64,000 nt of DNA from Holophaga foetida DSM 6591 (lineage in GTDB: Bacteria; Acidobacteriota; Holophagae; Holophagales; Holophagaceae), in NCBI RefSeq assembly GCF_000242615.2, contig NZ_KI912268.1:999581-1063580 (forward strand). The letters run 5' to 3'. The position numbers and the translations under genes were made by a program. This document shows positions 55,218-64,000 of the stretch, in pieces; position 1 is the first letter of the stretch, and every line of letters begins with the position of its first letter. The notes below the pieces were generated by a model. It had not been told where the DNA came from and searched no databases. It saw only the letters and a program-made list of their open reading frames with translations.

Positions 55218-56771
55218 TCAGTGCTGCCGTGTAATGGCCTTCACATCTATCCCCAGGTTCTTGAGCTTGTATCGGACCATGCGATCCGTGATGCCCAGCT
55301 CCCCGGCCACCTCCACCACCCTTCCATTGCATCGCTTGAGGGCGTCGATGATGATCTCCCGTTCCAGCATGGCGACCCGCTGCTTGAGATTGCTGGAGTC
55401 CGTAGCCTGTTCTTCGATTCCAGGCATCTGGAGGGTTGGCGGCAGATCCTGGCCCTGGATCACCTCTCCACCGCACACCAAAGCAGCATGCTCCATGCAG
55501 TTCTCCAATTCCCGGACGTTGCCGGGCCAATGGTAGGAAAGCAGCATGTTGATGGCCGAGGTGCTGATGCGGTGAATAGGCTTGCCGAGGGTTTTGCCGC
55601 ACTTCTCCGCGAAATGGTTGGCCAGAAGGAGGATGTCGCTCTTCCGGGCCCGCAGGGAGGGGAGGAGGATGGGAAAGACATTGATCCGATAGTAGAAGTC
55701 CTGCCGGAAGGAACCGTCTGCCACAGCTGCCTCCAGGTCCCGGTGGGTGGCGGCGATGATGCGGACATTGGCCCGCTTGGTCCGATTGCTGCCCACGCTC
55801 TCGTATTCCCGCTCCTGGATGACCCGCAGGAGCTTGACTTGGGTCAGGGGGGAGAACTCGCCGATCTCATCCAGAAACAGGGTGCCACCCTCGGCCTCCT
55901 CGATGCGCCCCTTCCGGGACTGGTAGGCCCCCGTGAAGGCACCCTTCTCATGACCGAAAAGCTCACTCTCCAAAAGGTTCTCACTGAGGGCGGCGCAGTT
56001 CACCTTGACCAGAGGCCCATCGGCCCGGGATCCGCTGTAGTGGAGAGCCGAAGCCACCAGCTCTTTGCCGGTACCCGATTCCCCCCGGATCAATACCGTG
56101 GTGTCCGAGGAAGCCACCTGCTTGATCTTGCGATAGACCTGACGCATCTCCCGGGCATTCCCGATGATGTTCTCGGGATGGTAGTCGCAGATCAGGGCAT
56201 CCTTGAGGCGCCGGTTCTCACTCTCCAGCGCTTCCCGCTGGAGGCGGAGCACCCTGCGGTTCTGCATGTCTCCGGCGATCATGCTGGCCACGATCCCAAG
56301 AAAGCGTTCAGCATTGTCCAAGCCGAATTGCACGCTGTGCATCAAGTCGCAGGAAAGGGTTCCCAGCACCTCGCTGCCCAGTGAGATCGGTACGCATATG
56401 AAGCTGAACTCCCCCTTCCCTGGTCCCCGCTTATGGATCCTGTTCTGGAAGCGCGGTTCCCGGGAAACGACCGGAACGACCTCTGCCCGGCCCGTCGCCA
56501 GAACATGCCCCAGGATGCCTTCACCCTCGCGGTAGGTCGCCGCCATCTGCTCTGGCGTAACCTCGACTTCACCCACGGCCTCCACCACGAGTTCAGCATC
56601 ATCCATCGTCAGCAGAGTCACCGTGCCCCGTTTGAGGTGAAGCCGTTCGTCCAGAACCTTGAGAATCTCCCTCAGACTCTCTCTCTGCATGGAAGTGGCC
56701 GAAAGTAGCCGGGAAATGGCATGGAGCGCTTCCAGCTCCATCCTGTGTGTATCATCCGAACCCCGAACCAT
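55218..56771 (-). CDS. NifA-like sigma-54-dependent transcriptional activator (GAF-AAA-HTH)
   Basis: 517 residues. A GAF domain (about 25-175) is followed by a linker and an AAA+ domain with Walker A GESGTGKE (230-237), the sigma-54-contacting GAFTGA (277-282) and Walker [12 protein letters not shown] Fis-type helix-turn-helix lies at the C-terminus ([24 protein letters not shown]). It lies directly upstream of nifH on the same strand and very probably activates it. The Cys-rich linker of oxygen-sensitive NifA is not evident. Orthology to classical NifA is therefore likely but not certain. ATG 56771 has GGAGG 4 bases upstream. Confidence 0.85.
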   Translation of the reverse strand: MVRGSDDTHRMELEALHAISRLLSATSMQRESLREILKVLDERLHLKRGTVTLLTMDDAELVVEAVGEVEVTPEQMAATYREGEGILGHVLATGRAEVVPVVSREPRFQNRIHKRGPGKGEFSFICVPISLGSEVLGTLSCDLMHSVQFGLDNAERFLGIVASMIAGDMQNRRVLRLQREALESENRRLKDALICDYHPENIIGNAREMRQVYRKIKQVASSDTTVLIRGESGTGKELVASALHYSGSRADGPLVKVNCAALSENLLESELFGHEKGAFTGAYQSRKGRIEEAEGGTLFLDEIGEFSPLTQVKLLRVIQEREYESVGSNRTKRANVRIIAATHRDLEAAVADGSFRQDFYYRINVFPILLPSLRARKSDILLLANHFAEKCGKTLGKPIHRISTSAINMLLSYHWPGNVRELENCMEHAALVCGGEVIQGQDLPPTLQMPGIEEQATDSSNLKQRVAMLEREIIIDALKRCNGRVVEVAGELGITDRMVRYKLKNLGIDVKAITRQH

Positions 56772-56878
56772 GCGGCCTCCCGTATGGGACCAGCACGATT
56801 GGTGCCATCGCAGTCGGTACCGGGAAAGCCAGACGTCTCAAGGAGGCCCCGGAATCGCTCTTCACCTAAAACGACATA

Positions 56879-56927
56879 TTTGTCACAAACCAGATCAACT
56901 TGTGACATTTTCTGTACGTCGGTCACA
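56879..56927. promoter_or_regulatory. Three alternating GTCACA/TGTGAC half-sites upstream of the nifA-like gene
   Basis: GTCACA at 56882-56887, TGTGAC at 56901-56906 and GTCACA at 56922-56927 are spaced 19 and 21 bases centre to centre, about two helical turns. The first lies in the palindrome TTTGT-C-ACAAA, and TGTCACAA/TTGTGACA form an 8-bp dyad. The sites are 110-155 bases upstream of the start codon. Confidence 0.4.
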
Positions 56928-57025
56928 TCGGGAACGGACGGCCAGCTCACGCGGAAGATGAATTCCTTAATGACTTCCATTTCAAAACCACTTATCATCC
57001 CTTCAACTTATTTGATCGGTGGGCC

Positions 57026-58408
57026 ATGGCATTGCTTGGATTTATCAAATCCAGGGAGGATGAGGCTGGCGAGCCCGTACTCAGGGATCGCCCCACGATA
57101 TTGGCGTATATCGAAGAACTGATTCGTATACGCACCCCTGTCCAGATATGGATGAGGAAAGGGGATCTGGCGCCCGCAATGGCCAGGGTAGACCTGCTTC
57201 GGGAGGAGGAAGGAATCATGGTCCTGACTCTCCAGCGCTCAATCCCTGGGGACATCACGCCCCCTTCCGCCATGGAGATGATCTTCATGATCGACGGGAT
57301 GCGCTTCCGCACCCAGATCCGCTTCAAGGCCCGCGATTCTTACATGAAAGCCTGCTTCCAGATTCCGGAAGTGATCCGCCACGCAGAACGGCGCTGCAAG
57401 CTGAGAACCCGGTTCAGCCACCGGGAGAGGGCCTCCGCCACGGTCCTGGAGGGATTTTTCGACGGGACCGGCGCTACGGGAGGTCTCGTAAACCTGAGCA
57501 TGGAAGGCCTCTGCATGAAGATTGAGCGGGCGATTTCCATCAGGGAGGACCGGAAGCTTCCCGTGAACTCAGAAATCTTCCCCGTGGGAAGGAGTCTTCC
57601 CATCGTCCGCATCCAGAACCTGCCCCATACACCCGTGATCGAGTGTGGCGCGACCGTGGCCCACATTTCTTCAACCCCGGCCGGGGTCCTGATGGGTTTG
57701 CGCCTGGAGTGTCTCGGCGAGTCAGAGCAGCAGATTCTCGAGCAGGTCATGACTCGCCGCCTGCCCAGCTTCGGACGGGGGTTCCCGGTGAAGCGCCGAT
57801 GGTCGGAGCTCCACATCGATCCACTGGAAGCAGCTCGGCCACAAGAGGACACCGAAGATCCGGACGACGACGGCCTGGCATCGGAACCGGGGCATGAAGA
57901 AACCGTAGCCCCGGATCCCCTGGCTCCCCACCAGCGCCTTCTCGCCATCCGGAAGCGGGGCAAGCGCATCCTGGTGGTCGTCAAGGACGAGATGGATCGG
58001 GCCATCCTTTCCGGCACCCTTTTCGTGGATGGCTACACCCGCGTCCTGGAGGCCGGGAACCTACTGGAAGCCCTCCAGGCCTGCCGGAAGGCTCCCCCCG
58101 ACCTTGTCATCATCGAACAGCTGATCGGCAACACCGAAGCCTCGGAATTCCTTGGAAAACTCCGCACCCAGGGAGACTGGGAAAGGATTCCCATCGTTCT
58201 GCTGTCCGAAAGCCCCAGCATCAAGACCACCTTGATGGCCAAATCCGTCGGCATCGCCCATGTCCAGGCGAAACCGACGGATTATGACGGGGAACTCAAA
58301 GAGGTGCTCGCCGCACTTCTCCACCTGACCCCCCCGGCTCCGCCGAGCGAAGAGCGGGGTCCTGGGGACACAGAGGCCGCGGAGCGGCCGGGCGGTCCCC
58401 CGGGATAG
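57026..58408 (+). CDS. PilZ-domain protein with degenerate response-receiver domain
   Basis: 460 residues. An N-terminal YcgR-like domain precedes a PilZ domain with RRCKLRTRF (RxxxR) and NLSMEG (N/DxSxxG), the c-di-GMP-binding residues. After an acidic linker (about 275-305) comes a receiver-like domain (KRILVVVKDEMDRAIL...PDLVIIEQLIG...) in which Glu replaces the phospho-acceptor Asp and the acidic pair is lost. It probably responds to c-di-GMP rather than phosphorylation, perhaps in type IV pilus motility given pilT nearby. The last 24 residues are encoded by the first copy of an 89-bp tandem repeat. Confidence 0.78.
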   Translation: MALLGFIKSREDEAGEPVLRDRPTILAYIEELIRIRTPVQIWMRKGDLAPAMARVDLLREEEGIMVLTLQRSIPGDITPPSAMEMIFMIDGMRFRTQIRFKARDSYMKACFQIPEVIRHAERRCKLRTRFSHRERASATVLEGFFDGTGATGGLVNLSMEGLCMKIERAISIREDRKLPVNSEIFPVGRSLPIVRIQNLPHTPVIECGATVAHISSTPAGVLMGLRLECLGESEQQILEQVMTRRLPSFGRGFPVKRRWSELHIDPLEAARPQEDTEDPDDDGLASEPGHEETVAPDPLAPHQRLLAIRKRGKRILVVVKDEMDRAILSGTLFVDGYTRVLEAGNLLEALQACRKAPPDLVIIEQLIGNTEASEFLGKLRTQGDWERIPIVLLSESPSIKTTLMAKSVGIAHVQAKPTDYDGELKEVLAALLHLTPPAPPSEERGPGDTEAAERPGGPPG

Positions 58409-58587
58409 TCTCGGCGAGGAGCTCGGCTCCGCCGAACGAAGAGCGGGGTCCGGGGGACGCAGAGGCCGCAGAGCGGCCGGGCGGTCTCCCGGAATAGTCT
58501 CGGCGAGGAGCTCGGCTCCGCCGAGCGAAGAGCGGGGTCCGGGGGACGTAGAGGCCGCAGAGCGGCCGGGCGGTCCCCCGGAATAGT
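58336..58587. repeat. 89-bp tandem repeat, almost three copies
   Basis: Units begin at 58336, 58425 and 58514 with GGCTCCGCCGA. They differ at only a few bases. Each unit contains nested stems: TCCGGGGGAC/GTCCCCCGGA (58538-58547 and 58573-58582 in copy 3) around GGCCGC/GCGGCC. Copy 1 encodes the PilZ protein C-terminus and its stop. The last copy ends at the typA stop. Confidence 0.9.
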
Positions 58588-58588
58588 A

Positions 58589-60409
58589 TTACCCCTTCCG
58601 CTCAGCCCTCTTGCGGTCGTTCTCGTCCAGCACGCGCTTGCGCATGCGGATGAAGCTCGGGGTCACCTCCACCAGCTCATCGGACTCGATGTATTCGAGA
58701 GCCTGCTCCAGGGTGTACTCCCGGGGAGGCGTCAGACGGGTGGCCTCATCGCTGGAAGTCGTACGCATATTGCTGAGCTTCTTACCCTTGGCAACGTTCA
58801 CCACCAGGTCGTTCTCCCGGGCGTGCTCGCCCACGATCATGCCCTCGTAGCACTTGGTCTGGGGGTGGATGAAGATGACGCCGCGCTCTTCCAGGTTCAT
58901 GAGGGCAAAGCCCACGGACTCGCACTGTTCCATGCAGATGAGCACACCGTTCTTGCGGCCGGGCAGGTCACCCTTGTAGGGGCCGTAGTGGCTGAAGAGG
59001 GTGTTGATGATGCCCTCGCCGCGGGAGTCGGTCATGAGCTGGGAGCGGTAGCCGATGAGGCCACGGCTGGGGATCTTGAAGTGCAGGCGAACGCGCCCAC
59101 CCTCGTTGCCCATGTCCTGCATCTCGGCCTTGCGGAGACCCATCTGCTCCATGACCACACCCATGGTGGCCTCGGGCACGTCGATGGTCACATCCTCGTA
59201 GGGCTCCTGCTTCTCACCGGTCACAGGATCCGTGTGGATGATCACTTCGGGGCGGCTGACGCAGAGCTCGAAGCCCTCACGACGCATGGTCTCGATGAGC
59301 ACCGAGAGATGAAGCTCGCCACGGCCGCTGACCTTCCAGGAGTCGGGGCTCTCGGTATCCTCCACCCGCAGGGCCACGTTGAACTGCAACTCCTTGGTCA
59401 GGCGCTCGCGGATGCGGCGGCTCTGGACCAGCTTGCCATCCTGACCGGCGAAGGGACCATTGTTCACCATGAACATCATGGAGATGGTGGGCTCGTCGAT
59501 TTCCACGTAGGGGAGAGCCTGGGGGTTCTCCAGGCTGGCAATGGTCTCACCCACCCGGATGTCGGGGATACCGGCCAGGGCGACGATCTCGCCAGCGGCA
59601 GCCTCGGTGGCCGCGATGCGCTGGAGGCCTTCGAAGCCGTAGAGCTGGGTCACCCGGTGCTGCTGGACACTGCCGTCACGCTTCACAAGGGAGACGGTCT
59701 CACCCACCTTGAGGGTGCCGTTGACGATGCGGCCGATGCCGATCTGGCCCACGAAGTCGCTCCAGTCCATGAGAGTCAGGAGCATCTGCAGGGGGGCCTC
59801 GGCGCTGCCGGTGGGCTTGGGGCAGTTCTTCACGATGGCGTCGAAGAGAGGATCCATGGTGTCGGACGCGTCATTGACGTCCATCATGGCGTAGCCTTCC
59901 TTGGCGGAGGCGAAGACACAGGGGAAGTCGAGCTGCTCGTCGGTGGCACCGAGCTCGATGAGGAGGTCGAAAACCTGGTCCTGGGCCCAGTGGGGGCGGG
60001 CGCCGGGGCGATCCACCTTGTTGATGACGACGATAGGGCGCAGGCCCAGGGCCAGGGCCTTGCGGGTCACGAACTTGGTCTGGGGCATGGGGCCGTCGAA
60101 GGCATCCACCACCAGCAGCACGGAGTCCACCATGGAGAGCACCCGCTCCACTTCACCGCCGAAATCGGCGTGACCGGGAGTGTCCACGATGTTGAAGCGG
60201 TAGCCGCCCCAGTGCAGAGCAGTGGTCTTGGCCAGGATGGTGATGCCGCGCTCACGCTCCTGATCGTTGGAGTCCATGGCGCGTTCCTGGACCCGCTGGT
60301 TGTCCCGGAACATGTGGGCGCCCTTGAAGAGGGCGTCCACCAGCGTGGTCTTGCCGTGGTCCACGTGGGCGATGATGGCGATATTACGGATCTTGTCGAT
60401 GGGAGTCAT
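58589..60409 (-). CDS. typA: Ribosome-associated GTPase TypA/BipA
   Basis: 606 residues from the ATG at 60409 (CAGGAAA upstream). The translational GTPase motifs are AHVDHGKTT (G1), RGITI (G2), [12 protein letters not shown] (G3) and NKVDRPGA (G4). The C-terminal BipA domain is complete. It assists 50S ribosome assembly at low temperature and under stress. An upstream in-frame extension into the pilT leader is not used. The stop abuts the tandem repeat. Confidence 0.95.
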   Translation of the reverse strand: MTPIDKIRNIAIIAHVDHGKTTLVDALFKGAHMFRDNQRVQERAMDSNDQERERGITILAKTTALHWGGYRFNIVDTPGHADFGGEVERVLSMVDSVLLVVDAFDGPMPQTKFVTRKALALGLRPIVVINKVDRPGARPHWAQDQVFDLLIELGATDEQLDFPCVFASAKEGYAMMDVNDASDTMDPLFDAIVKNCPKPTGSAEAPLQMLLTLMDWSDFVGQIGIGRIVNGTLKVGETVSLVKRDGSVQQHRVTQLYGFEGLQRIAATEAAAGEIVALAGIPDIRVGETIASLENPQALPYVEIDEPTISMMFMVNNGPFAGQDGKLVQSRRIRERLTKELQFNVALRVEDTESPDSWKVSGRGELHLSVLIETMRREGFELCVSRPEVIIHTDPVTGEKQEPYEDVTIDVPEATMGVVMEQMGLRKAEMQDMGNEGGRVRLHFKIPSRGLIGYRSQLMTDSRGEGIINTLFSHYGPYKGDLPGRKNGVLICMEQCESVGFALMNLEERGVIFIHPQTKCYEGMIVGEHARENDLVVNVAKGKKLSNMRTTSSDEATRLTPPREYTLEQALEYIESDELVEVTPSFIRMRKRVLDENDRKRAERKG

Positions 60410-60743
60410 GCGTTTCCTGGAAAGAACGGGCCGCGCCGAACCACCCCCACATCGGGGGGGCACCGCCAGCCTTGGACTGGCCGAACCCCTGATTTTACCA
60501 GCCGAAGGCAAAAATTCCGAGAAAGGATTCTTTGTGCGTGCGCACGAGCCCTTGGGGCCGTGATGGGCCCATACTTCTTTCACGTGAGCGTTCTGGCCGC
60601 TTCGATCAGCCTTCGGGCGATCGGGCCCCCAGAGAAAGCTTTGCAGACACCCCGCCTTTTCCCTTGGCCCTCCACGCTCCTGGCCTAAAATGGGGGCACC
60701 CAGCCTGTGAAGATCGGAATAGCCCAGCCCATCGGAGTCCGCC
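60410..60743. other. Divergent intergenic region typA/pilT
   Basis: A 334-base gap with no gene. It holds the pilT promoter candidate at 60664-60691 and, on the minus strand, a TAAAAT box at 60492-60497 that could serve typA, although its -35 region is weak. No RNA gene was recognised. Confidence 0.4.
60664..60691 (+). promoter_or_regulatory. Sigma-70-like promoter of pilT
   Basis: TTGGCC (60664-60669) and TAAAAT (60686-60691) are separated by 16 bases. A transcript would start near 60698, leaving a leader of about 45 bases. Confidence 0.45.
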
Positions 60744-62012
60744 ATGCACATCAATGAACTGCTCACCACGGTTGTCGATCTTGGCGGATCGGACCTCCAT
60801 CTGAAGGTGGGAAACTTTCCCATCGCCCGTGTCAAGGGCCGCCTGACCCCCCTCACCCAGTTCAAGAAGCTGGTGCAGGAGGACACCATCGCCATGGCGT
60901 ACAGCATCATGGCTTCTGAACGCCAGAAGTCCAAGTTCAAGGAGAACCTGGACCTGGATATCGCCTATTCGGTGCCGGCCCTGGGCCGCTTCCGCTGCAA
61001 CATCTTCAACCAGCGTGGCACCGTGGGCATGGTGCTCCGGGTCATTCCCAGGCGCATTTTCAGCATCGAGGATCTGATGCTGCCCAAGGCCCTCACCAAG
61101 ATCTGCGAGGAACAACGCGGCCTGGTGCTGGTGACGGGCACCACAGGCTCCGGCAAGTCCACCACCCTGGCGGCCATGATCGATCTCATCAATGCCACCC
61201 GCAGCGAGCACATCCTCACCATCGAGGACCCCATCGAGTATCTGCATCGGGACAACCTCTCCATCGTGAACCAGCGGGAGGTCGAGGCGGACTGCAAGAG
61301 TTTCGCCACAGCCCTGCGGGCCGCCCTCCGTCAGGACCCGGACGTGATCCTGGTGGGTGAGATGCGCGACTACGAAACCATCGAAACCGCCATCCATGCT
61401 GCGGAAACCGGTCATCTGGTCTTCTCCACCCTCCACACCCTGGATGCCACGGAGACCATCAACCGCATCATCTCAGTCTTCCCGCCCCACCACCAGAAGC
61501 AGATCCGCCTGCAACTCTCCCAGGTCCTCAAGGCCGTGGTGAGCCAGCGCCTGGTGCCCAGGGCCGATGGCCAGGGCCGCGTGCCTGCTGTGGAGCTCCT
61601 GGTGGCCACGGAAACGGTCCGATCCTGCATCGAAGACAAGGACAAGACCAAGGGCCTGCGGGATGTCATCGCCCAGGGCACCAGCCAGTACGGCATGCAG
61701 ACCTTCGACCAGAGCCTCTATTTCCTCCTGGGCGAGGGCCTGATCACAGTCGACGAGGCCATGAAGCGGGCCACCAATGTCGGGGAATTCAAGCTCAAGC
61801 TCGAAGGCATCAATTCCACCGCAGACATGTCCCGCTCCAACATGGAGCGCGGCATGGCCATCAGCGCCGGTGGGGGCCGTGAAGCCGGCGGGTCGCTGGC
61901 TGCCCCTCCCATCGCCGCCCCTCCCCTCAGCACCCCGCCGCCCGTGCCGACTCAGCAGTCTCCCCAGCAGCCCCCGCTCCCCCCGGACTTCAAGATCCCC
62001 CTGGGGCGCTGA
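60744..62012 (+). CDS. pilT: Type IV pilus retraction ATPase PilT
   Basis: 422 residues. Walker A is GTTGSGKST (132-140), the Asp box is ILTIEDPIEYLH, Walker B is DPDVILVGEMRDYETI, and the His box is AAETGHLVFSTLHT. PilT disassembles pili and powers twitching. A Pro/Ala/Gln-rich tail of about 50 residues follows the conserved core, longer than usual. Pilus structural genes are not adjacent. Its stop shares a hairpin with convergent ctaB. Confidence 0.93.
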   Translation: MHINELLTTVVDLGGSDLHLKVGNFPIARVKGRLTPLTQFKKLVQEDTIAMAYSIMASERQKSKFKENLDLDIAYSVPALGRFRCNIFNQRGTVGMVLRVIPRRIFSIEDLMLPKALTKICEEQRGLVLVTGTTGSGKSTTLAAMIDLINATRSEHILTIEDPIEYLHRDNLSIVNQREVEADCKSFATALRAALRQDPDVILVGEMRDYETIETAIHAAETGHLVFSTLHTLDATETINRIISVFPPHHQKQIRLQLSQVLKAVVSQRLVPRADGQGRVPAVELLVATETVRSCIEDKDKTKGLRDVIAQGTSQYGMQTFDQSLYFLLGEGLITVDEAMKRATNVGEFKLKLEGINSTADMSRSNMERGMAISAGGGREAGGSLAAPPIAAPPLSTPPPVPTQQSPQQPPLPPDFKIPLGR

Positions 62013-62023
62013 CCATTCAGCGC
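62006..62023. terminator. Small hairpin over two convergent stop codons
   Basis: GCGCTGA (62006-62012) and TCAGCGC (62017-62023) are perfect arms around CCAT. Each arm contains the stop codon of one gene (pilT, ctaB). Confidence 0.5.
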
Positions 62024-62919
62024 AACCATGGGTCCAGCAGGACAAGGGCAGCAAGCAGTAGGGCAAAGGCATTCACAGCATGGAACACCCGCCCGGCCTT
62101 CCCAGGGGTGTCCCGGAATATCCCCCACCCTCCCCACAGGAGGACAAGGTCCGCGATGACCAGGAGCGCCATACCTGCCGGACTCACGATCAGGCCTGAA
62201 CCCGGAATCAGCACAGAGGAAGTCGCCAGGAGCAAGACCCAGGCAAAGGTCAGACGAGCCAATCCAGGACCGGAGAGCCGTTGATCCAGGGTTGGGAATC
62301 CCCCCCGTGCGTAGTCCCGGCTGTGGATGAGCACCAGAGCCCAGAAGTGGGGTACCTGCCAAAGGAAGATCACCACGGCGAACACCAGGACCGGGGCCGC
62401 GAGGGGGCCCCTGCCTGCCGCCATCCACCCGATGAAGGGGGGGATGGCCCCGATGAGCGCTCCCGGCAGGACCGCCCAGGCCGTATGGCGTTTCAAAGGG
62501 GTGTAGACCCCGTTGTACCAGACCAGGGCGAGCAGGCCCGCCCCGGCGGAGCCCAGACCGAAAGCCATCAATCCGCCCATCCCGACAACCACCATCACCA
62601 GAGCCCCGCCCCCGGCCCTGTTCACTGAGATTGACCCACTGGGCAGCGGCCGATGCCGGGTCCGGTCCATGCGAGCGTCCCAGCTCCGCTCCTGGATTTC
62701 ATTCAGCGCAGCCGCCCCCATGGCCAGAAAGAGCGTGGCCGCCGACAGGGTGAGGCAAGCCAAGCTCCATGCCCCCCCCGCCAGCCGGTATCCGATGAGG
62801 GCCGTCAGCGTAGAGGCCATGGCGATGGGCAGCTTGGTCAGCACCGCCCAGTGACGGATGACCGCAAGCCCTCCACCCGCAGGCAGGATAAGCAGTGGGT
62901 CCACCCCGCAGCCCCTCAC
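62017..62919 (-). CDS. ctaB: Protoheme IX farnesyltransferase (heme O synthase)
   Basis: 300 residues, about eight or nine transmembrane helices. The UbiA-family prenyl-diphosphate site is NEIQERSWDARMDRTRHRPLP, and YNGVYTPLKRHT marks the second conserved loop. It converts heme B to heme O for the cytochrome oxidase encoded beside it. A GTG start overlaps the coxB stop (GTGA), giving translational coupling. Confidence 0.92.
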   Translation of the reverse strand: MRGCGVDPLLILPAGGGLAVIRHWAVLTKLPIAMASTLTALIGYRLAGGAWSLACLTLSAATLFLAMGAAALNEIQERSWDARMDRTRHRPLPSGSISVNRAGGGALVMVVVGMGGLMAFGLGSAGAGLLALVWYNGVYTPLKRHTAWAVLPGALIGAIPPFIGWMAAGRGPLAAPVLVFAVVIFLWQVPHFWALVLIHSRDYARGGFPTLDQRLSGPGLARLTFAWVLLLATSSVLIPGSGLIVSPAGMALLVIADLVLLWGGWGIFRDTPGKAGRVFHAVNAFALLLAALVLLDPWLR

Positions 62920-63872
62920 TTGGCGGCCTTGATGGTGGCGACCACCGCGTCCAGGTCCTTGGCATCCAGGGCGTAAGGGGGCATGGAGGGTGGATAACCC
63001 CGAACCGGCTGGGCCTGGGGATCCAGAATGGCCTTCCGGATCTGGGCCTCGTCCACCACCACCTGGCGCGGCTTTCCGTCGATCAGGATTTCCTCCTTGC
63101 GCCCCAGCATCCCTTTGAAGGTGGGCGCCACCATGGGCGTGCCATCCAGGGAGTGACAGGAGAGGCAGTCATTGGCCTGCATGACCTTGATACCGGGGTC
63201 CATGGCCTGGGGAGGTGCCGTGGATCCCTGGGCCAGGGCCTTCCGCCCGGGTTCGGGTGCGCTCTCATCCCCGAAATACCAGGCCTTGAAGTCGTCTTCG
63301 GAGACCACCACGACCTTGGAGAGCATTACCGAATGGCTCACGCCGCAGATGACCGTGCACTCGATATCGAAGGCCCCCAGTTTGGTGGGTTCGAACCAGG
63401 TGGTGTTCACCCTCCCAGGCACCGCATCCATCTTGAGACGGAAGGCCGGGACAAAGAATCCGTGGATCACATCCGCAGACCGGATCTCCACCTTCATGGG
63501 CTTGCCCAGCACCGCGTACAGAACGCCGGTCTGCTTGCCGTTGGGGTATTTGAAGGACCAGCTCCACTGGCGACCTGTTGCCTCCACCACCATGGAATCC
63601 CTGGGGGCGGAGCGCATGTAGTCGAAGTTGGTCCAGCCGAAGTAGAAGATCGCCAGGAAGATCGCTCCGGTGATGACCGTCCAGGTGATTTCCAGCGGGG
63701 TGCTTCCCTCAATCTGATCCGCGACAGGGTGCCGCTTCCGGCTGTACCGGATCACGAAATAAATCATGGCCAGGGTGATGATCAGCAGCACCAGGACAGA
63801 AATCCCCAGCACAGCCAGGAAAACGAGGTCTGAGCGCTGGGCCGAGGTCGAGGCTTGGGTCATCCAGTCCAT
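62916..63872 (-). CDS. coxB: Cytochrome c oxidase subunit II with fused cytochrome c domain
   Basis: 318 residues. Two N-terminal membrane helices are followed by a cupredoxin domain with the CuA ligands in CTVICGVSHSVM and the aromatic WSWSFKYP motif. A C-terminal class I cytochrome c domain with CLSCH follows, and Met in PPSMPPY as probable axial ligand. The fusion is typical of caa3-type oxidases, which take electrons from cytochrome c. AGGAGG lies 4 bases before the ATG. Confidence 0.93.
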   Translation of the reverse strand: MDWMTQASTSAQRSDLVFLAVLGISVLVLLIITLAMIYFVIRYSRKRHPVADQIEGSTPLEITWTVITGAIFLAIFYFGWTNFDYMRSAPRDSMVVEATGRQWSWSFKYPNGKQTGVLYAVLGKPMKVEIRSADVIHGFFVPAFRLKMDAVPGRVNTTWFEPTKLGAFDIECTVICGVSHSVMLSKVVVVSEDDFKAWYFGDESAPEPGRKALAQGSTAPPQAMDPGIKVMQANDCLSCHSLDGTPMVAPTFKGMLGRKEEILIDGKPRQVVVDEAQIRKAILDPQAQPVRGYPPSMPPYALDAKDLDAVVATIKAAK

Positions 63873-63880
63873 GGGACCTC

Positions 63881-64000
63881 CTAGCGAAACGCCACATCGG
63901 AAAACATGAGCGCGAAAAAGATCAGCAGGGTGCCCAGGGCCACAAAGACCACCCCCTTGAGCAGGGGACCCTCATAGCGCAGGTGCATGAAGAAGTAGAA
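63881..64000 (-). CDS. Cytochrome c oxidase subunit IV-like protein, partial
   Basis: Only the last 39 codons are in the window. They read FYFFMHLRYEGPL, then a hydrophobic helix (VVFVALGTLLIFFALMF) and SDVAFR. This resembles the small prokaryotic subunit IV (CoxD-type) of caa3 oxidases, which has the MHL motif. It lies 8 bases before coxB. The 5' part is beyond the window end. Confidence 0.7.
   Translation of the reverse strand, partial: FYFFMHLRYEGPLLKGVVFVALGTLLIFFALMFSDVAFR

Noticed and set aside
58336..58587. CRISPR array
   Set aside because: The repeats are contiguous 89-bp units without unique spacers, and no cas genes are present.
58823..60688. Long open frame of over 600 codons opposite typA
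   Set aside because: It is a codon-bias shadow of the well-supported typA gene, rich in His, Gly, Val and Leu with no recognisable motif.
60410..60940. N-terminal extension of TypA
   Set aside because: TypA proteins start just before the [19 protein letters not shown] segment. The extension would cover the pilT promoter and start.

Overview
The window is a GC-rich, gene-dense stretch of a Gram-negative bacterial chromosome (porin, OmpA-type protein, lipoprotein, heptosyltransferase-like glycosyltransferase). Many genes overlap by 1-17 bases and nearly all space is coding. The gene content (anaerobe-type nif cluster with nifI1/nifI2, ABC-substrate-binding-type hybrid kinases, TPR and HEAT proteins, PilT, PilZ, a UroD-like methyltransferase-family gene next to an aromatic-acid-type transporter) best fits an Acidobacteriota of the Holophaga/Geothrix type. 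That placement is inference; no rRNA or tRNA gene was seen to anchor it.

Layout. 1-99: end of an IS21-like element. 358-11627: KASIII-like synthase, aminotransferase, TPR-glycosyltransferase, a HEAT-repeat protein with a histidine kinase, a large hybrid sensor kinase and an MFS transporter. 11837-14828: a small STAS-like protein and a PstS-like periplasmic binding protein gene cut in two by a complete IS66-family element (12551-14092) with a perfect 8-bp target duplication. 14959-20251: an apparent catabolic locus (AAHS-type MFS, porin, UroD-family protein) divergent from a LysR regulator. 20405-33583: SUMF1-like protein, metallophosphoesterase, HD protein plus a second HEAT protein homologous to the first, OmpA, TgpA-like transglutaminase, iron alcohol dehydrogenase, hybrid kinase, ruvA and a TPR protein. 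33799-42633: DUF711 and ACT proteins, YiiX-like protein, mltG-rapZ-secA, ndk and a lipoprotein.

43004-56771 is the nitrogen-fixation region, all on the minus strand. In transcription order it holds a NifA-like sigma-54 activator, then nifH-nifI1-nifI2-nifD-nifK-nifE-nifN-nifB, a 2Fe-2S ferredoxin, a homocitrate/Re-citrate synthase-like nifV candidate, a GNAT protein and an unrecognised 102-residue protein. A good -24/-12 promoter lies before nifH. Two matching palindromes lie about 160-205 bp further upstream, where enhancer sites are expected; the classical TGT-N10-ACA NifA site is absent. Each junction in the operon that is not tightly packed carries a long inverted-repeat element. Related elements occur at 33.6 and 42.7 kb, and the latter encloses a 129-nt branched structure.

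57026-64000: a PilZ protein with a degenerate receiver domain, running into an 89-bp tandem array; typA/bipA; pilT; and the end of a cytochrome c oxidase locus (ctaB, coxB, partial subunit IV). The oxidase genes beside an anaerobe-type nif cluster suggest a facultative or microaerobic lifestyle.
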